DNA from: Chthonomonadaceae bacterium
GTDB taxonomy: Bacteria; Armatimonadota; Chthonomonadetes; Chthonomonadales; Chthonomonadaceae
Assembly (NCBI GenBank): GCA_027450145.1
Contig: DAIDKH010000004.1
Span: 34,826 to 98,825, forward strand
Reading direction: 5' to 3'
DNA length: 64,000 nucleotides
Shown piece by piece: positions 17,985-27,719 of this stretch (the stretch's first letter is position 1; every line of letters begins with the position of its first letter). Below the pieces are notes generated by a model, which saw only the letters and a program-made list of their open reading frames with translations, made no database searches and was not told the origin of the DNA. Made by a program: the position numbers and the translations under genes.

Positions 17985-18904
17985 CGGACATCAATGGCGT
18001 AAAACCGGCAGCAACGGCCCTGGCAAGCCCTCAGTCACTTGCGCGCATCGCCCGCCTTGAACTACGTGCCCGCACGGTGGTGGACGGGATGCTCTCGGGC
18101 ATGCATAGAAGCCCTCACCGCGGCAGCAGTATTGAATTTGCGCAACACAGGGATTACGTTCCTGGCGATGAGATAAGGCACATCGATTGGAAAGTCTATG
18201 CACGTTCGGATAGGTACCACATTAAGCAGTTCGAAGAAGAGACAAATCTCCGTGCCACCATTCTGATGGACGTAAGCGCGAGTATGAACTACAAAGGCTC
18301 TCAGTCTCCGCTGTCTAAACGAGAATACGCGGCAGTTTGCGCAACTGCGCTGGCATCGCTCCTAATTCGTCAGCGCGACGCAGTGGCGTTAGCTCTGTGT
18401 GGTGATGGCGTAGAGCAGTTTGTACCGCATTCCTCTACGCCTGGGCACATCCGGGTAATTGCCGAAACAATTGAAAAGGTTCAATCCAGCTCAAAGTCTA
18501 GCCTCGGCAGCAGTCTCCATGACCTCGCCGAAAGAATGCAGCGCCGCGGGCTTCTCCTGGCGCTTAGCGACTACTTGGCGGAGCCCGACGAGATTATGCG
18601 GGGCCTACAGCATTTTCGCCACCGTCATCACGAGGTTGTGCTTTTTCATGTTCTGGATCGCGATGAAATTGAGTTCCCCTTTAAAACCGCTGCATCATTT
18701 AACGATATGGAGCTAGACACTGCCATAACCGCTGAACCAAACGCTCTTCGTCGGGAATACCTTGCCTCTTTTGGTGCATTTGTCGAAGATCTGAAGCGGG
18801 GTTGCCGGGAGCTGGGAATGGATTATGTGCTGTTAAGAACTGATCAGCCGGTCGATACAACCCTGGCTCACTACCTCGCTAACAGAATGAACCGCGCGAG
18901 GTGA
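17981..18904 (+). CDS. DUF58 (vWA-like) protein
   Basis: This 307-aa cytosolic protein belongs to DUF58, always found beside MoxR. The conserved core is YVPGDEIRHIDWKVYARSD, followed by a MIDAS-like DVSASMNY (D-x-S-x-S) typical of a von Willebrand A fold, and the late ALSDYLAEPDEI strand. It overlaps moxR by 4 nt and is followed 4 nt later by the BatA-like gene, so the three form a tightly coupled unit. Its molecular role is not firmly known; it is likely an assembly or metal-insertion partner. Confidence 0.93.
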   Translation: MTDINGVKPAATALASPQSLARIARLELRARTVVDGMLSGMHRSPHRGSSIEFAQHRDYVPGDEIRHIDWKVYARSDRYHIKQFEEETNLRATILMDVSASMNYKGSQSPLSKREYAAVCATALASLLIRQRDAVALALCGDGVEQFVPHSSTPGHIRVIAETIEKVQSSSKSSLGSSLHDLAERMQRRGLLLALSDYLAEPDEIMRGLQHFRHRHHEVVLFHVLDRDEIEFPFKTAASFNDMELDTAITAEPNALRREYLASFGAFVEDLKRGCRELGMDYVLLRTDQPVDTTLAHYLANRMNRAR

Positions 18905-18908
18905 CCGC

Positions 18909-21059
18909 GTGACATTTCTGAACCCTATTCTGTTGGCGGCTGCGGCACTCGTATCAATACCGCTCCTCATACATCTCCTGCGTAGACAAAAGCTCCCAGT
19001 AATTCCGTGGGCGGCCATGGAGTTTCTGCGTCAATCGCAAAGCAAGCTCCGTCGCAGAGTGAAGATTGAGGAGCTAATTCTGCTTCTCATCCGGATGTCG
19101 ATCATCGCAACGGTAGTTTTTGCACTAGCTCGCCCAGTGCTGCGCTCTCTATCGGTGCCGATCATATCCCAAAACAGCCGAGTATATGCCGTCGTTGTTA
19201 TAGACAACTCCTATAGTATGGGGCAGGTCGCGGAGCACGGAAACACGGCGTGGCAAACGACCAAACGAACTGTGCATCAACTGTTAACATCCATACTTCG
19301 ACCTGGTGACGACGTTTCCGTCCTGCTGATGAACCACAGTACAACGCCTCTGATAGGAAGCCCAACCTACGACCTGGCGATGGCCGACCGGCAAGTGCAA
19401 AATGCTACGCTCTCATACAACGACACAGACTTTACTTCAGGTGCGCGAGCTGCTCTTGCGCTGGTTGACCACGCTACCGCCCCTGTTCGCGAAGTCTATT
19501 TTTTCACTGACAATCAAAAGACGGGTATGTCACGGGCGCCAGGGCAACGGGCTGTTTGGCAAAAGCTTTCGAAGGCAGCAAATGTCGTCTGGGTCTCGGC
19601 AATTCCGGGTTCAACGCCAGTCGCCAATATTGCACTGCACCTCTCGCCTCCTTCGCGCGAATTGGTAACGGCCAATCTCCCTGCCAGGCTCGAGGCAACT
19701 GTTAGCAACTATAGCGGCGAAACGCGCAATATCACAGTCCAATTACGACTTGATGGTGGCCCTCCCAGTGCGCCCCAATCAATGGAGATACCTGCATACG
19801 GCTCACAATCTGCTGTATTTACACCATACCTCCCACAACCTGAAACCCATTTTGGTACCGTCACAATAGCAAACAGCTCGACTATTGACGGCCTTGCGGC
19901 AGATAACTCGGCCTCATTTGTACTACATTCGCGAAGCGATATTCCAGTTCTATTGCAGGATATGTCACCGGCATCTGGCGGCAGTTCCGCGTCGTCGTTC
20001 TACCTCTACACAGCACTGCAGCCAGATAGTACCAGCCATATTTTTGCACCAACCCTCGTCAATGGCTCATTAGGAGCAGTGAATCTCAGTAAATTTGCAT
20101 GTGTCGTGATTACTGGAGTAACCACTCTAAGCACAAACGAATCTGCGGCTCTATTGCATTTTGTGAGTGCTGGGGGCGGTTTGCTGGTATTTCCCGGACC
20201 GTCCACAAATCTAGCATCAATCAATCAGCTCACAGCGTCGCTGCTTCCAGCAAAACTTACAGAACGGGTCATAGCACCAACTAATCAACCATTGACACTT
20301 GACAGCGGTAGCATTGGCGATGATCCATCCTTAGAGATATTTCGCGATGCTTCGATCCTGAACATTGGTGATGCGACGTTCAACACCTACTACAATCTTG
20401 TTCCTACCCCCTCCCACGAAGCCCAGGCTGTTCCCCACATCCTCGTGAAATTCAGTAACGGCAAACCCGCTGTCGTATCCCGTACACTAGGTCTAGGGAA
20501 GGTAATACTTTTCGCATCGACCGCCAATACGGAATGGAATAATCTTCCGGCAAGAGGCGCTTACCTTCCGCTCTTGTACCAGATAATCACGTCGCTGGCA
20601 GCTGGGCCACAGGCGCACATGAATTTAGCGCTCGATGCGCCAGCCGTTCTCTCCCTGCCCATCGCCTTTACTGGCAGAAGTGTGACAATCACGCGTCCTG
20701 ACGGCCGTACGGCAGTCATTCCCACGGTACTTGGTCCAAACGGCGTCACGGTGCAGTACAACAACACGGATGTTCCTGGTGTATACAAAGTAGCGGCAAC
20801 CGGGTACCACGATGCCTTTGCGGTGACACTGCCATCGGATGAGGGCGACCTACGCCAAATGACTAACACTGCAGCTGATCTGCAACAGGCAGGTGTTAAT
20901 CCTGCGCGACTAACCGTTGTTAATAAACCCCAGCAATTAGCGGCTGCAATTCACCGGTCACGGTACGGATCAGAGATCTGGCGGTCACTCATAGTGGCAG
21001 CACTACTCCTGATGGGCGTCGAGAGCTTCCTTGCCCGCATTTTTGGAAGGCGGGGCTAG
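18909..21059 (+). CDS. BatA-like membrane protein with vWA domain
   Basis: This 716-aa protein starts with GTG at 18909. The N-terminus is the BatA_N module: a transmembrane helix (about residues 2-20), IPWAAMEFLRQSQ, then a second helix (about 57-78). A periplasmic vWA domain follows with the MIDAS motif DNSYSMGQ. A long Ser/Thr-rich beta region and a GATase-like segment (GGGLLVFPGPSTN) come next, and a final transmembrane helix lies near the C-terminus (LIVAALLLMGVESFLARIF). It is likely the envelope component handled by MoxR/DUF58. The usual extra large membrane partner of such operons is missing, because the next gene is convergent. Confidence 0.88.
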   Translation: MTFLNPILLAAAALVSIPLLIHLLRRQKLPVIPWAAMEFLRQSQSKLRRRVKIEELILLLIRMSIIATVVFALARPVLRSLSVPIISQNSRVYAVVVIDNSYSMGQVAEHGNTAWQTTKRTVHQLLTSILRPGDDVSVLLMNHSTTPLIGSPTYDLAMADRQVQNATLSYNDTDFTSGARAALALVDHATAPVREVYFFTDNQKTGMSRAPGQRAVWQKLSKAANVVWVSAIPGSTPVANIALHLSPPSRELVTANLPARLEATVSNYSGETRNITVQLRLDGGPPSAPQSMEIPAYGSQSAVFTPYLPQPETHFGTVTIANSSTIDGLAADNSASFVLHSRSDIPVLLQDMSPASGGSSASSFYLYTALQPDSTSHIFAPTLVNGSLGAVNLSKFACVVITGVTTLSTNESAALLHFVSAGGGLLVFPGPSTNLASINQLTASLLPAKLTERVIAPTNQPLTLDSGSIGDDPSLEIFRDASILNIGDATFNTYYNLVPTPSHEAQAVPHILVKFSNGKPAVVSRTLGLGKVILFASTANTEWNNLPARGAYLPLLYQIITSLAAGPQAHMNLALDAPAVLSLPIAFTGRSVTITRPDGRTAVIPTVLGPNGVTVQYNNTDVPGVYKVAATGYHDAFAVTLPSDEGDLRQMTNTAADLQQAGVNPARLTVVNKPQQLAAAIHRSRYGSEIWRSLIVAALLLMGVESFLARIFGRRG

Positions 21060-21074
21060 CCGCCCTCCTGCTGG

Positions 21075-22709
21075 TTACCTAACAGTGGGAATGAGGATGA
21101 AGAGCGCGGCGTCGTGAGCACCAACCGACTGTTTGATCGCCTCTTTGTTAGTCAAATTCATCTTCGAGCGCTTCCACACGTTGTATGCAAGCACCCGGCC
21201 CTTAAGGCTTAGATCGGCGAGAGGCACCGTCATGGTTACAGGGCGGTCACTGCGGTTAAACATTCCCACGGCCACTTTTCCATTAGACAGTGGTCGCACC
21301 CATACCTCGGTGGGACCGGCGCTACCAACGAGCCGTGCTCCAATGCCTGCGCTGTCCTGATTAATGGCGATCAAATGGCTATTGGTTAGCATCTCTCGGG
21401 TACTTAATGGAAGGTCAGGAAGAAACCCACCTGCCATGAGCGGCGAAGGCAGCAAGGACCAAAAACTTAGCAGCATCCTTTGCTCGTTCATGCTGAAGTT
21501 GCTCATACGATCAGGGCCAACTGGTCGCCCACCCATTGAGAGATGCCCAACGGGAAGCATGTCAGCATCTGGCCAATGTCCTGGACCTACATAGGCCTGC
21601 CAGCGTCTCGCCAGGGTAAATTCATGGTTAAGTGAGTTCCAATTATCCCAGAAATCACCAGAAACGCGCCACATGTTCGCATGCAATTCTACGTGCATGG
21701 CATCTTGAATTGGGGTTTCCCCCGGCGATAAACTAAGCGTTATGGTTCGACCGCAATGCAGGATAGCATCATGCACTGCGTCAATTTCGTCCCGATGATA
21801 TGGCTGGGAGGTGTCGTCCATTTTAACAAAGTCAACGCCCCACGATGCGTACAGTTTGAATATACTGAGGTAATAAGCTCGTCCAGCGGGGGTATCGCCA
21901 CGTACACCATACATATCTGGACACCACGAGCAGTTGTCATGAACGTTAGCCGCATCACGAGCATGGAATTTCGATCCTGCGATCGGGAGATTCTCTTCCA
22001 CCGCAAGGCGAGGAATGCCTCGCATGATATGTATCCCGAACCGCAACCCCATGGCGTGTAAATGGTGTGCTAGAAGTCGAAACCCATTTCCATTGCCAGC
22101 TGAAGGAAATCGGTCCGCTGCTGGAATTAATCTTCCATATTTGTCCATTGAGAGAGATTCGCCAGGAGCGCCATTATCGGGTTCAGGATCGGCATTGCCA
22201 TCGTACCACCGGTAGTCCACAACGATAGTATTCCACCCAATATCCTGTAGATACCTGTGGACATATTGAGCATTTATCAACATTTGTGCCTGGTTTACTC
22301 TATCGCCGTAATAGTCATAGCTATTCCAGCCCATTGGCGGTGTTAAGGCAACATGATCTCCAACGGTCAACGTGAATTGATGAGAGGATCTGCCCACTGA
22401 GTTAGCAACATCAACAGTGAAATGATAGACACCTGCTCGGGATGCCACGCCCGTGATTGCACCCGTAGCACGATTTATGACCAAGCCGCTCGGAAGATGT
22501 ACTGCGGTGAACGATACAGAACCATGCCGTGTTGCAACTACCGGAAGCATCACCGCAGAGTGTGGATAAGCCCCGAACACGAATGGCGGCCGTAACTTAG
22601 GCGCAATCGCGTTTGCAGACAGGCCGGAACATTTTGGAACTGACAGGGCCAACACAGTTACTATTAGGGAAAACCGACCTAAGTTCACACGGCAGATTCC
22701 AGGAAGCAA
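21075..22709 (-). CDS. Secreted GH27 alpha-galactosidase with N-terminal Ig-like domain
   Basis: This 544-aa secreted glycosidase is predicted to remove terminal alpha-galactose. It has a signal peptide (hydrophobic about residues 13-30). An He_PIG-type Ig domain (LPSGLVINRATGAITGVAS) comes next, then the GH27 TIM barrel beginning TPPMGWNSYDYYGD. The nucleophile Asp sits in WGVDFVKMDD. The acid/base Asp is in NMWRVSGDFWDNW. A WPDADMLPVGH motif and the C-terminal beta-sandwich (WVRPLSNGKVAVGMFNRSD) complete the family pattern. It is convergent with the BatA-like gene (15 nt apart). Upstream lies a strong hairpin belonging to qNorB. Confidence 0.92.
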   Translation of the reverse strand: MLPGICRVNLGRFSLIVTVLALSVPKCSGLSANAIAPKLRPPFVFGAYPHSAVMLPVVATRHGSVSFTAVHLPSGLVINRATGAITGVASRAGVYHFTVDVANSVGRSSHQFTLTVGDHVALTPPMGWNSYDYYGDRVNQAQMLINAQYVHRYLQDIGWNTIVVDYRWYDGNADPEPDNGAPGESLSMDKYGRLIPAADRFPSAGNGNGFRLLAHHLHAMGLRFGIHIMRGIPRLAVEENLPIAGSKFHARDAANVHDNCSWCPDMYGVRGDTPAGRAYYLSIFKLYASWGVDFVKMDDTSQPYHRDEIDAVHDAILHCGRTITLSLSPGETPIQDAMHVELHANMWRVSGDFWDNWNSLNHEFTLARRWQAYVGPGHWPDADMLPVGHLSMGGRPVGPDRMSNFSMNEQRMLLSFWSLLPSPLMAGGFLPDLPLSTREMLTNSHLIAINQDSAGIGARLVGSAGPTEVWVRPLSNGKVAVGMFNRSDRPVTMTVPLADLSLKGRVLAYNVWKRSKMNLTNKEAIKQSVGAHDAALFILIPTVR

Positions 22710-22836
22710 TTTTTAAATCCTCATTTCAGCGGATTGTATCTAGACCACTACCATTTTACTTACTTTTCGTTAGATATTCACAACTAAGCAGGAGAAAGCC
22801 CATTTGCCTATCAACCGTCCCGTCATTTGCGCTAAA

Positions 22837-22883
22837 ACCACTCATTCGCCCAGATAGTGAAACGGTCTACGCGAATGAGTGGT
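22837..22883 (-). terminator. Terminator downstream of qNorB
   Basis: A perfect 13-bp inverted repeat (22837-22849 with 22871-22883) surrounds a 21-nt loop and starts 12 nt past the norB stop. On the minus strand it is followed by TTTTAGCG. Confidence 0.75.
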
Positions 22884-22895
22884 ACCATACTGGGT

Positions 22896-25202
22896 CTAGC
22901 TCGTAATTGCTTCACCACGCGGGTGCGAACTGTGGGACCCTTTTTCGCTTCTCTGAGTTTCAGACTGTATTGACCAGCCCAATTTGATACCAGCAATGAA
23001 GTAAACCAGAGCCACCACCCCCGCGCTAAATGTTACATCCCCTACCACTCGCATCCAACGAAGGGTCTGCAGTAATGGCTGTTGCATGAACTGAGCTGAT
23101 CGTGCAAACCAATATCCGTGCGATATGCTGGCTTGCATCTGCAACAGGCCAATCGGCAGCAGGCTAAGAACGGCCATGGCACCCACGCCCACGTTAAGGC
23201 ACCAGAAGGCTATCTGAAGGCTTTTAGTATTCCAGGTAGAACGCACCGTCATGCTGCGAAGACAGAACAACATGAGGCCGATACCCAACATACCATAAAC
23301 ACCAAACAGCGCGGTGTGGGCATGTACCGGAGTAGTATTGAGACCCTGAACATAGTAGAGTGAAATAGGAGGGTTAATAAGGAACCCAAACACTCCTGCC
23401 CCAACCAGGTTCCAGAACGACACAGCGATGAAGAACATTATTGGCCATCGGTAAGCCTCCACCCAACTTGCGCTTTTTAGAAGGCCCAGGTTCTCGATTG
23501 CCTCAAAGCCGATGAGTGTAAGCGGCACCACCTCGAGTGCCGAGAAGGACGCTCCCAGGGCCAGCACTCCTGTAGGCGTGCCCGTGAAGTACAGGTGGTG
23601 CATTGTGCCGATAATGCCCCCTGCTAGAAACACAGCAGTTGCAAATAGTGTAGAAGTAGTTACTGTTGCCAACCTTAAAAGCCCCATACGGACAAAAAGG
23701 AAAGCTATAACGGTCACTGCAAATACTTCAAAAAATCCCTCTACCCAAAGGTGTACTACCCACCATCGCCAGTATTCCTCAACTGAAAGGTTGGTATGTT
23801 GCCCCCAGGCAAGTCCGGCCCCATAGAAACCGGCGATTGCAACACAGGACAGTGTAAACAGAGACAATAAACTACGGTGTTCACTAGGAGACTTCAAGGC
23901 CGGCCACAAAGCGCTCAGCATGAGCCCCAACCAAATGATTAGGCCAGCAAAAAGAAATATCTGCCAGAACCTTCCAAGATCAACGTATTCGTAGCCCTGG
24001 TGCCCAAACCAGAAATTTGCAGTGTTTCCCAATCGCTGTTCTACACCAAGCCACTGCCCTGCCATACTACCCCCGACTATAACCAACAGCGCACAAAACA
24101 GTAAATTGACTCCGACTGCCTGGTATTTTGGCTCGTGACCGGACACGGCAGGCGCAATAAATAGCCCTGTGGCGAGCCAAGCGGTAGCAATCCAGAAGAT
24201 CCCAAGCTGTAAATGCCAGGTTCGCGTGACCGCATATGGAAGCCAGCGATCCAGCGGTATTCCATAGAAGCTATTACCCTCCACCCCATAATGAGCTGTA
24301 ATGATGCCCATGAGTACCTGAAGGCATATGAGGGCCACGACTGTCCAGAAGTATTTCAATGTAGCAGACATGGACGGTGTCATCTTAACACGAAGCAGCG
24401 GGTCCGAATCCGGCGCCGCTGGTGCGGGCTCTTCGCGCGACCTCAAGGCCAAATAGTGCCAGGCCAGGGCCCCAATACCTGCCAGTAACACTACGATACT
24501 TATCACGCTCCAAATAACCATGGATGCAGTTGGCCTGTTGCCGATTAGAGACTCGGCCGGCCAGTTATTTGTATAGGTAATCGATTGTCCCGGTCTGTCC
24601 GTGCTGCAGGACCACGCGGCCCAAAAGAAAAAGGCACATATCTGTCTTCTGCGAGCAGCCGTTTTTATGCTGTTAGATGGAATCGCGTAGTCCTTACGAA
24701 GACCATTGAGTGCCGGATCATCACCAAAGAGTTTCTCATAGTGATGGGCCGTTTGCTTCATTGCCCATGCTTCATCGTCGCTAACCGTAAGCACCTTCGT
24801 AGTTGGGTTATAGGTGTTAGCGCGAATCGTGAGCTTTAGCCGCTCTCTTAGAGCCGCCTGCTTTTCGGGTGTTAGGGTATTGTAGGCAGGTGCTCCGTCG
24901 TCTGTAGCCCACCTGTTTAGAAGCGCGATGCATTCACGATGAAGCCAATCGGCAGACCAATCCGGCGCAACATAAGCTCCGTGCCCCCACACCGTTCCGA
25001 CCTCCTGCCCACCAATAGACTGCCACACATTCTGGCCGTTCTTTATATCGGCTCGCGTGAACACCACTGCGCCGTTCTGCGCTACGACCTGTGTCGGCGT
25101 GGGAGGAGCCTCAATGTAGATTTCGCGACCAAAGTAGATGAGCACTGCAAACGAACATGCTATTACAGTAAACAGGCCAATCCACAAGCGTCGGTAACTC
25201 AT
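22896..25202 (-). CDS. norZ: Quinol-dependent nitric oxide reductase (qNorB)
   Basis: This 768-aa single-subunit membrane enzyme reduces 2 NO to N2O with quinol electrons. An N-terminal helix anchors a long extracytoplasmic domain (GQNVWQSIGGQEVGTVWGHGAY, then ICAFFFWAAWSC and TYTNNWPAE). That domain has no heme-c CxxCH, which points to qNor, not cNor. Then come about a dozen helices with the heme/FeB histidines in HLWVEGFFEV, GTMHHLYFTG and VHAHTALFGVYG. The Glu in VEGFFE and EVVPLTLIGFEA is family-typical. ATG 25202 has AGGAG nine nt upstream, whereas TTG 25211 has none. It probably detoxifies NO, since no other denitrification genes are seen here. Confidence 0.95.
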   Translation of the reverse strand: MSYRRLWIGLFTVIACSFAVLIYFGREIYIEAPPTPTQVVAQNGAVVFTRADIKNGQNVWQSIGGQEVGTVWGHGAYVAPDWSADWLHRECIALLNRWATDDGAPAYNTLTPEKQAALRERLKLTIRANTYNPTTKVLTVSDDEAWAMKQTAHHYEKLFGDDPALNGLRKDYAIPSNSIKTAARRRQICAFFFWAAWSCSTDRPGQSITYTNNWPAESLIGNRPTASMVIWSVISIVVLLAGIGALAWHYLALRSREEPAPAAPDSDPLLRVKMTPSMSATLKYFWTVVALICLQVLMGIITAHYGVEGNSFYGIPLDRWLPYAVTRTWHLQLGIFWIATAWLATGLFIAPAVSGHEPKYQAVGVNLLFCALLVIVGGSMAGQWLGVEQRLGNTANFWFGHQGYEYVDLGRFWQIFLFAGLIIWLGLMLSALWPALKSPSEHRSLLSLFTLSCVAIAGFYGAGLAWGQHTNLSVEEYWRWWVVHLWVEGFFEVFAVTVIAFLFVRMGLLRLATVTTSTLFATAVFLAGGIIGTMHHLYFTGTPTGVLALGASFSALEVVPLTLIGFEAIENLGLLKSASWVEAYRWPIMFFIAVSFWNLVGAGVFGFLINPPISLYYVQGLNTTPVHAHTALFGVYGMLGIGLMLFCLRSMTVRSTWNTKSLQIAFWCLNVGVGAMAVLSLLPIGLLQMQASISHGYWFARSAQFMQQPLLQTLRWMRVVGDVTFSAGVVALVYFIAGIKLGWSIQSETQRSEKGSHSSHPRGEAITS

Positions 25203-25268
25203 AGCTAACAACTCCTTTATATCTCATATGCCTTGTGTCAATGACTTCACCGCACGAATAAATTATAC

Positions 25269-25294
25269 TTGGATATTTGGATACATAAATCCAA
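25269..25294. promoter_or_regulatory. Repeated TTGGAT motif in the qNorB / esterase divergent promoter region
   Basis: TTGGATA occurs at 25269 and 25277. An inverted ATCCAA at 25289-25294 pairs with the second copy across a 6-nt AT-rich spacer. The position, about 70 nt upstream of norB, suits an operator for an NO-responsive regulator. The motif is not one I can assign to NsrR, NorR or FNR. Confidence 0.35.
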
Positions 25295-25512
25295 TTTTCT
25301 CCACATTTCGACTGATTCTGAACATCACTGCGAATAACTCGCGCTGCGTCCTGGTGACTAGATCCTCTGCTAATCAGCCGTTTCAGGTTGTTTAGCGACA
25401 ACAGGCTGCGGGTCGATTGACGACACCGCAGGAGGATTCGTGTGGGTGATAACCGAATACTATTGATACATCCAAAAACCAATTGCCTACCATGTTAGGT
25501 AAAGGAGCTAAA

Positions 25513-26472
25513 ATGCCACTTGTCGACATGCCGTTGAAACAACTCCACGAATACGGCGGCATAAACCCTAAACCGGACAATTTTGACCAGTATTGGGATA
25601 ATGCGCTTGCAGAAATGCACGCATTAGATCCGCAGGTTGAATTAGTTCCGCATGAGCTGGATGCACCATTCGCCGAATGTTTCCACCTCTACTTCACAGG
25701 TGTAGGTGGCTCTAGGGTTCATGCTAAGTACCTGCGACCAAAGAACAGCACGGCGCCGCATCCTGCAGTTTTATTCTTTCACGGCTATTCCGGTCACAGC
25801 GGCGAGTGGTGCGATCGTCTTGGCTACGTTGCGCGAGGGTACAGCGTGGCAGCTCTTGACTGCCGTGGGCAGGGTGGTCTCAGTGATAATAGTGAGGGCG
25901 TAAGAGGTACCACGCTACGGGGTCACATTATTCGCGGTCTAGACCACTCTCCCGAGAACCTCTATTACCGCAACATGTTTCTCGATACCGCTCAGCTAGC
26001 CCGTATAGTTGGCTCTATGGAGGAGGTAGATGCTAATCGAATTGGCTGCACAGGCGGATCTCAGGGTGGCGGCCTCACTTTAGCCTGTGCTGCGCTGGAG
26101 CCTACGATACGCCGAGCCGCCCCGGAATACCCGTTCCTGTGTGATTATAAGCGCATTTGGGAAATGGACCTTTCTGTAGCAGCCTATGAGGAGCTTCGAA
26201 CGTTCTTCCGCCATTTTGATCCAATGCATCAGCGTGAGGAAGAGATATTTACTCGCCTAGGCTACATAGATATCCAACACCTTGCGTCGCGCATTAAAGC
26301 CGAGGTCTTAATGTTTACAGGCCTTATGGATACAGTTTGTCCACCATCCAGTCAATTCGCCGCCTACAACAAGATCACTAGCCCCAAAAAGGTGGTCATT
26401 TATCCGGACTACGGGCATGAGGGCTTGCCTGGCTGCAAGGATATGATATACGACTTCTTGGCCAAACTATAG
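25513..26472 (+). CDS. CE7-family acetyl esterase (acetylxylan esterase / cephalosporin deacetylase type)
   Basis: This 319-aa alpha/beta hydrolase probably removes acetyl groups from xylo-oligosaccharides or similar esters. The CE7 signatures are LYFTGVGGSRVHAKYL, the oxyanion region FFHGYSGHSGEW, RGQGG, nucleophile Ser in GGSQGGG, Asp in GLMDTVCPPS and His in YGHEGLPG. The ATG at 25513 has AAAGGAG upstream; a TTG at 25483 would add ten unconserved residues. No signal peptide is seen, so it should act inside the cell, as CE7 enzymes usually do. The cysteine desulfurase follows after 57 nt. Confidence 0.93.
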   Translation: MPLVDMPLKQLHEYGGINPKPDNFDQYWDNALAEMHALDPQVELVPHELDAPFAECFHLYFTGVGGSRVHAKYLRPKNSTAPHPAVLFFHGYSGHSGEWCDRLGYVARGYSVAALDCRGQGGLSDNSEGVRGTTLRGHIIRGLDHSPENLYYRNMFLDTAQLARIVGSMEEVDANRIGCTGGSQGGGLTLACAALEPTIRRAAPEYPFLCDYKRIWEMDLSVAAYEELRTFFRHFDPMHQREEEIFTRLGYIDIQHLASRIKAEVLMFTGLMDTVCPPSSQFAAYNKITSPKKVVIYPDYGHEGLPGCKDMIYDFLAKL

Positions 26473-26529
26473 TGCACAATGGAGTAAATGAAACTGAAAA
26501 GTTATCAGCCACGGCGTGAGCTCCACTAA

Positions 26530-27684
26530 ATGAACCGCCAAGTAGTCTACTTAGACAATGCTGCCAGCACCCCGATTGATCCCGAGGTGCTGGATGCCAT
26601 GTTACCGTGGCTTCAAGGCATTGCGTCCGCAGGCAATCCCTCCAGCATTCATTCAGTGGGCCGTGCTGCACGGTCTGCTATCGACCTTGCACGAGAGTCC
26701 GTAGCCGATCTGATTTCTGCTGATTTTAGCGAAATAACGTTTACCAGCGGCGGTACCGAGGCAGACAACCTAGCGATATTGGGGAGCGCGAATGCAGAAA
26801 AGCGCGGCCGTAGCCAGGTTGCCACAACAGCCATAGAACATCATGCAGTGCTTAATGCAGTTCATCTGCTGGAGGATCGTGGCTGGACCGTTAACACGGT
26901 GCAGTCAGACAGAACGGGCCACATACCCTACTCAGAATGGGGCACTGCAATATCCGAGCAAACGGCCATCGTAGCGTGTATGCACGCTAACAACGAGCTC
27001 GGCACCATGCAGGATATTAGGGCAGTGGTGCAGGCAGCGAGCAAAGTAAATGCCACTGTGCATGTTGATGCAGTACAAAGTTTGCCATGGGTTGATCTCA
27101 ATGTTCGGACATTAGATTTTGATCTGTGTGCTATTTCTGCCCACAAGATTTATGGTCCGAAAGGAATTGGAGCACTTTACATCAAACAGGGCTGTTCAGT
27201 TTTTCCGCTTTTGGTAGGTGGCAGCCAGGAACGCGAAAAGCGAGCGGGGACTGAAAACGTAGCGGCAATTGTGGGTTTTGGAGCTGCTGCGCGCCTGCTC
27301 AAAGGGCGTAGAGCCGAAGACGCTAAGCGCGTTGCCTTATTGCGGGATCGCCTAATTCAGAGGATGTCAAACACCCTTTCAGGATTAAGAATTCATGGCG
27401 GCGAGCCTATGCTACCGAACATCGTCAACTTCGCAATTGTGGGCGTCGAGGGACCAACGTTGTTGATGAACCTGGATCGTGAAGGTATCTGCGCATCGAG
27501 CGGAGCTGCGTGCTCGTCGGGATCTATTGAACCATCACATGTCCTACGAGCTCTTGGATGTTCGTCTACCCAGGCAGCATCGGGCGTACGTCTTTCCTTA
27601 GGACGCACCACTACGATCGAGGAAGTAGACCATGTAGTGGACACTCTTCAGAGGATCGTAGAGCGACTGCAAAGTAGGGGTTGA
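26530..27684 (+). CDS. Cysteine desulfurase (NifS/IscS type, class V aminotransferase)
   Basis: This 384-aa PLP enzyme takes sulfur from cysteine as an enzyme-bound persulfide. Visible features are YLDNAASTPID at the N-terminus, TSGGTEADNLAI, the PLP histidine in TAIEHHAVL and the PLP lysine in SAHKIYGPKGIGALY. RAGTENVAAIVGFGAA follows, and the active-site Cys lies in the loop SSGAACSSGS. The loop length is that of the NifS/IscS group. No IscU, MnmA or Suf partner lies nearby, so its acceptor (Fe-S, tRNA thiolation or selenium delivery) cannot be decided. It is convergent with the epimerase gene. Confidence 0.94.
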   Translation: MNRQVVYLDNAASTPIDPEVLDAMLPWLQGIASAGNPSSIHSVGRAARSAIDLARESVADLISADFSEITFTSGGTEADNLAILGSANAEKRGRSQVATTAIEHHAVLNAVHLLEDRGWTVNTVQSDRTGHIPYSEWGTAISEQTAIVACMHANNELGTMQDIRAVVQAASKVNATVHVDAVQSLPWVDLNVRTLDFDLCAISAHKIYGPKGIGALYIKQGCSVFPLLVGGSQEREKRAGTENVAAIVGFGAAARLLKGRRAEDAKRVALLRDRLIQRMSNTLSGLRIHGGEPMLPNIVNFAIVGVEGPTLLMNLDREGICASSGAACSSGSIEPSHVLRALGCSSTQAASGVRLSLGRTTTIEEVDHVVDTLQRIVERLQSRG

Positions 27685-27719
27685 TCGGCTCTAATATGCT
27701 CAACTGGCATTGACAAATT

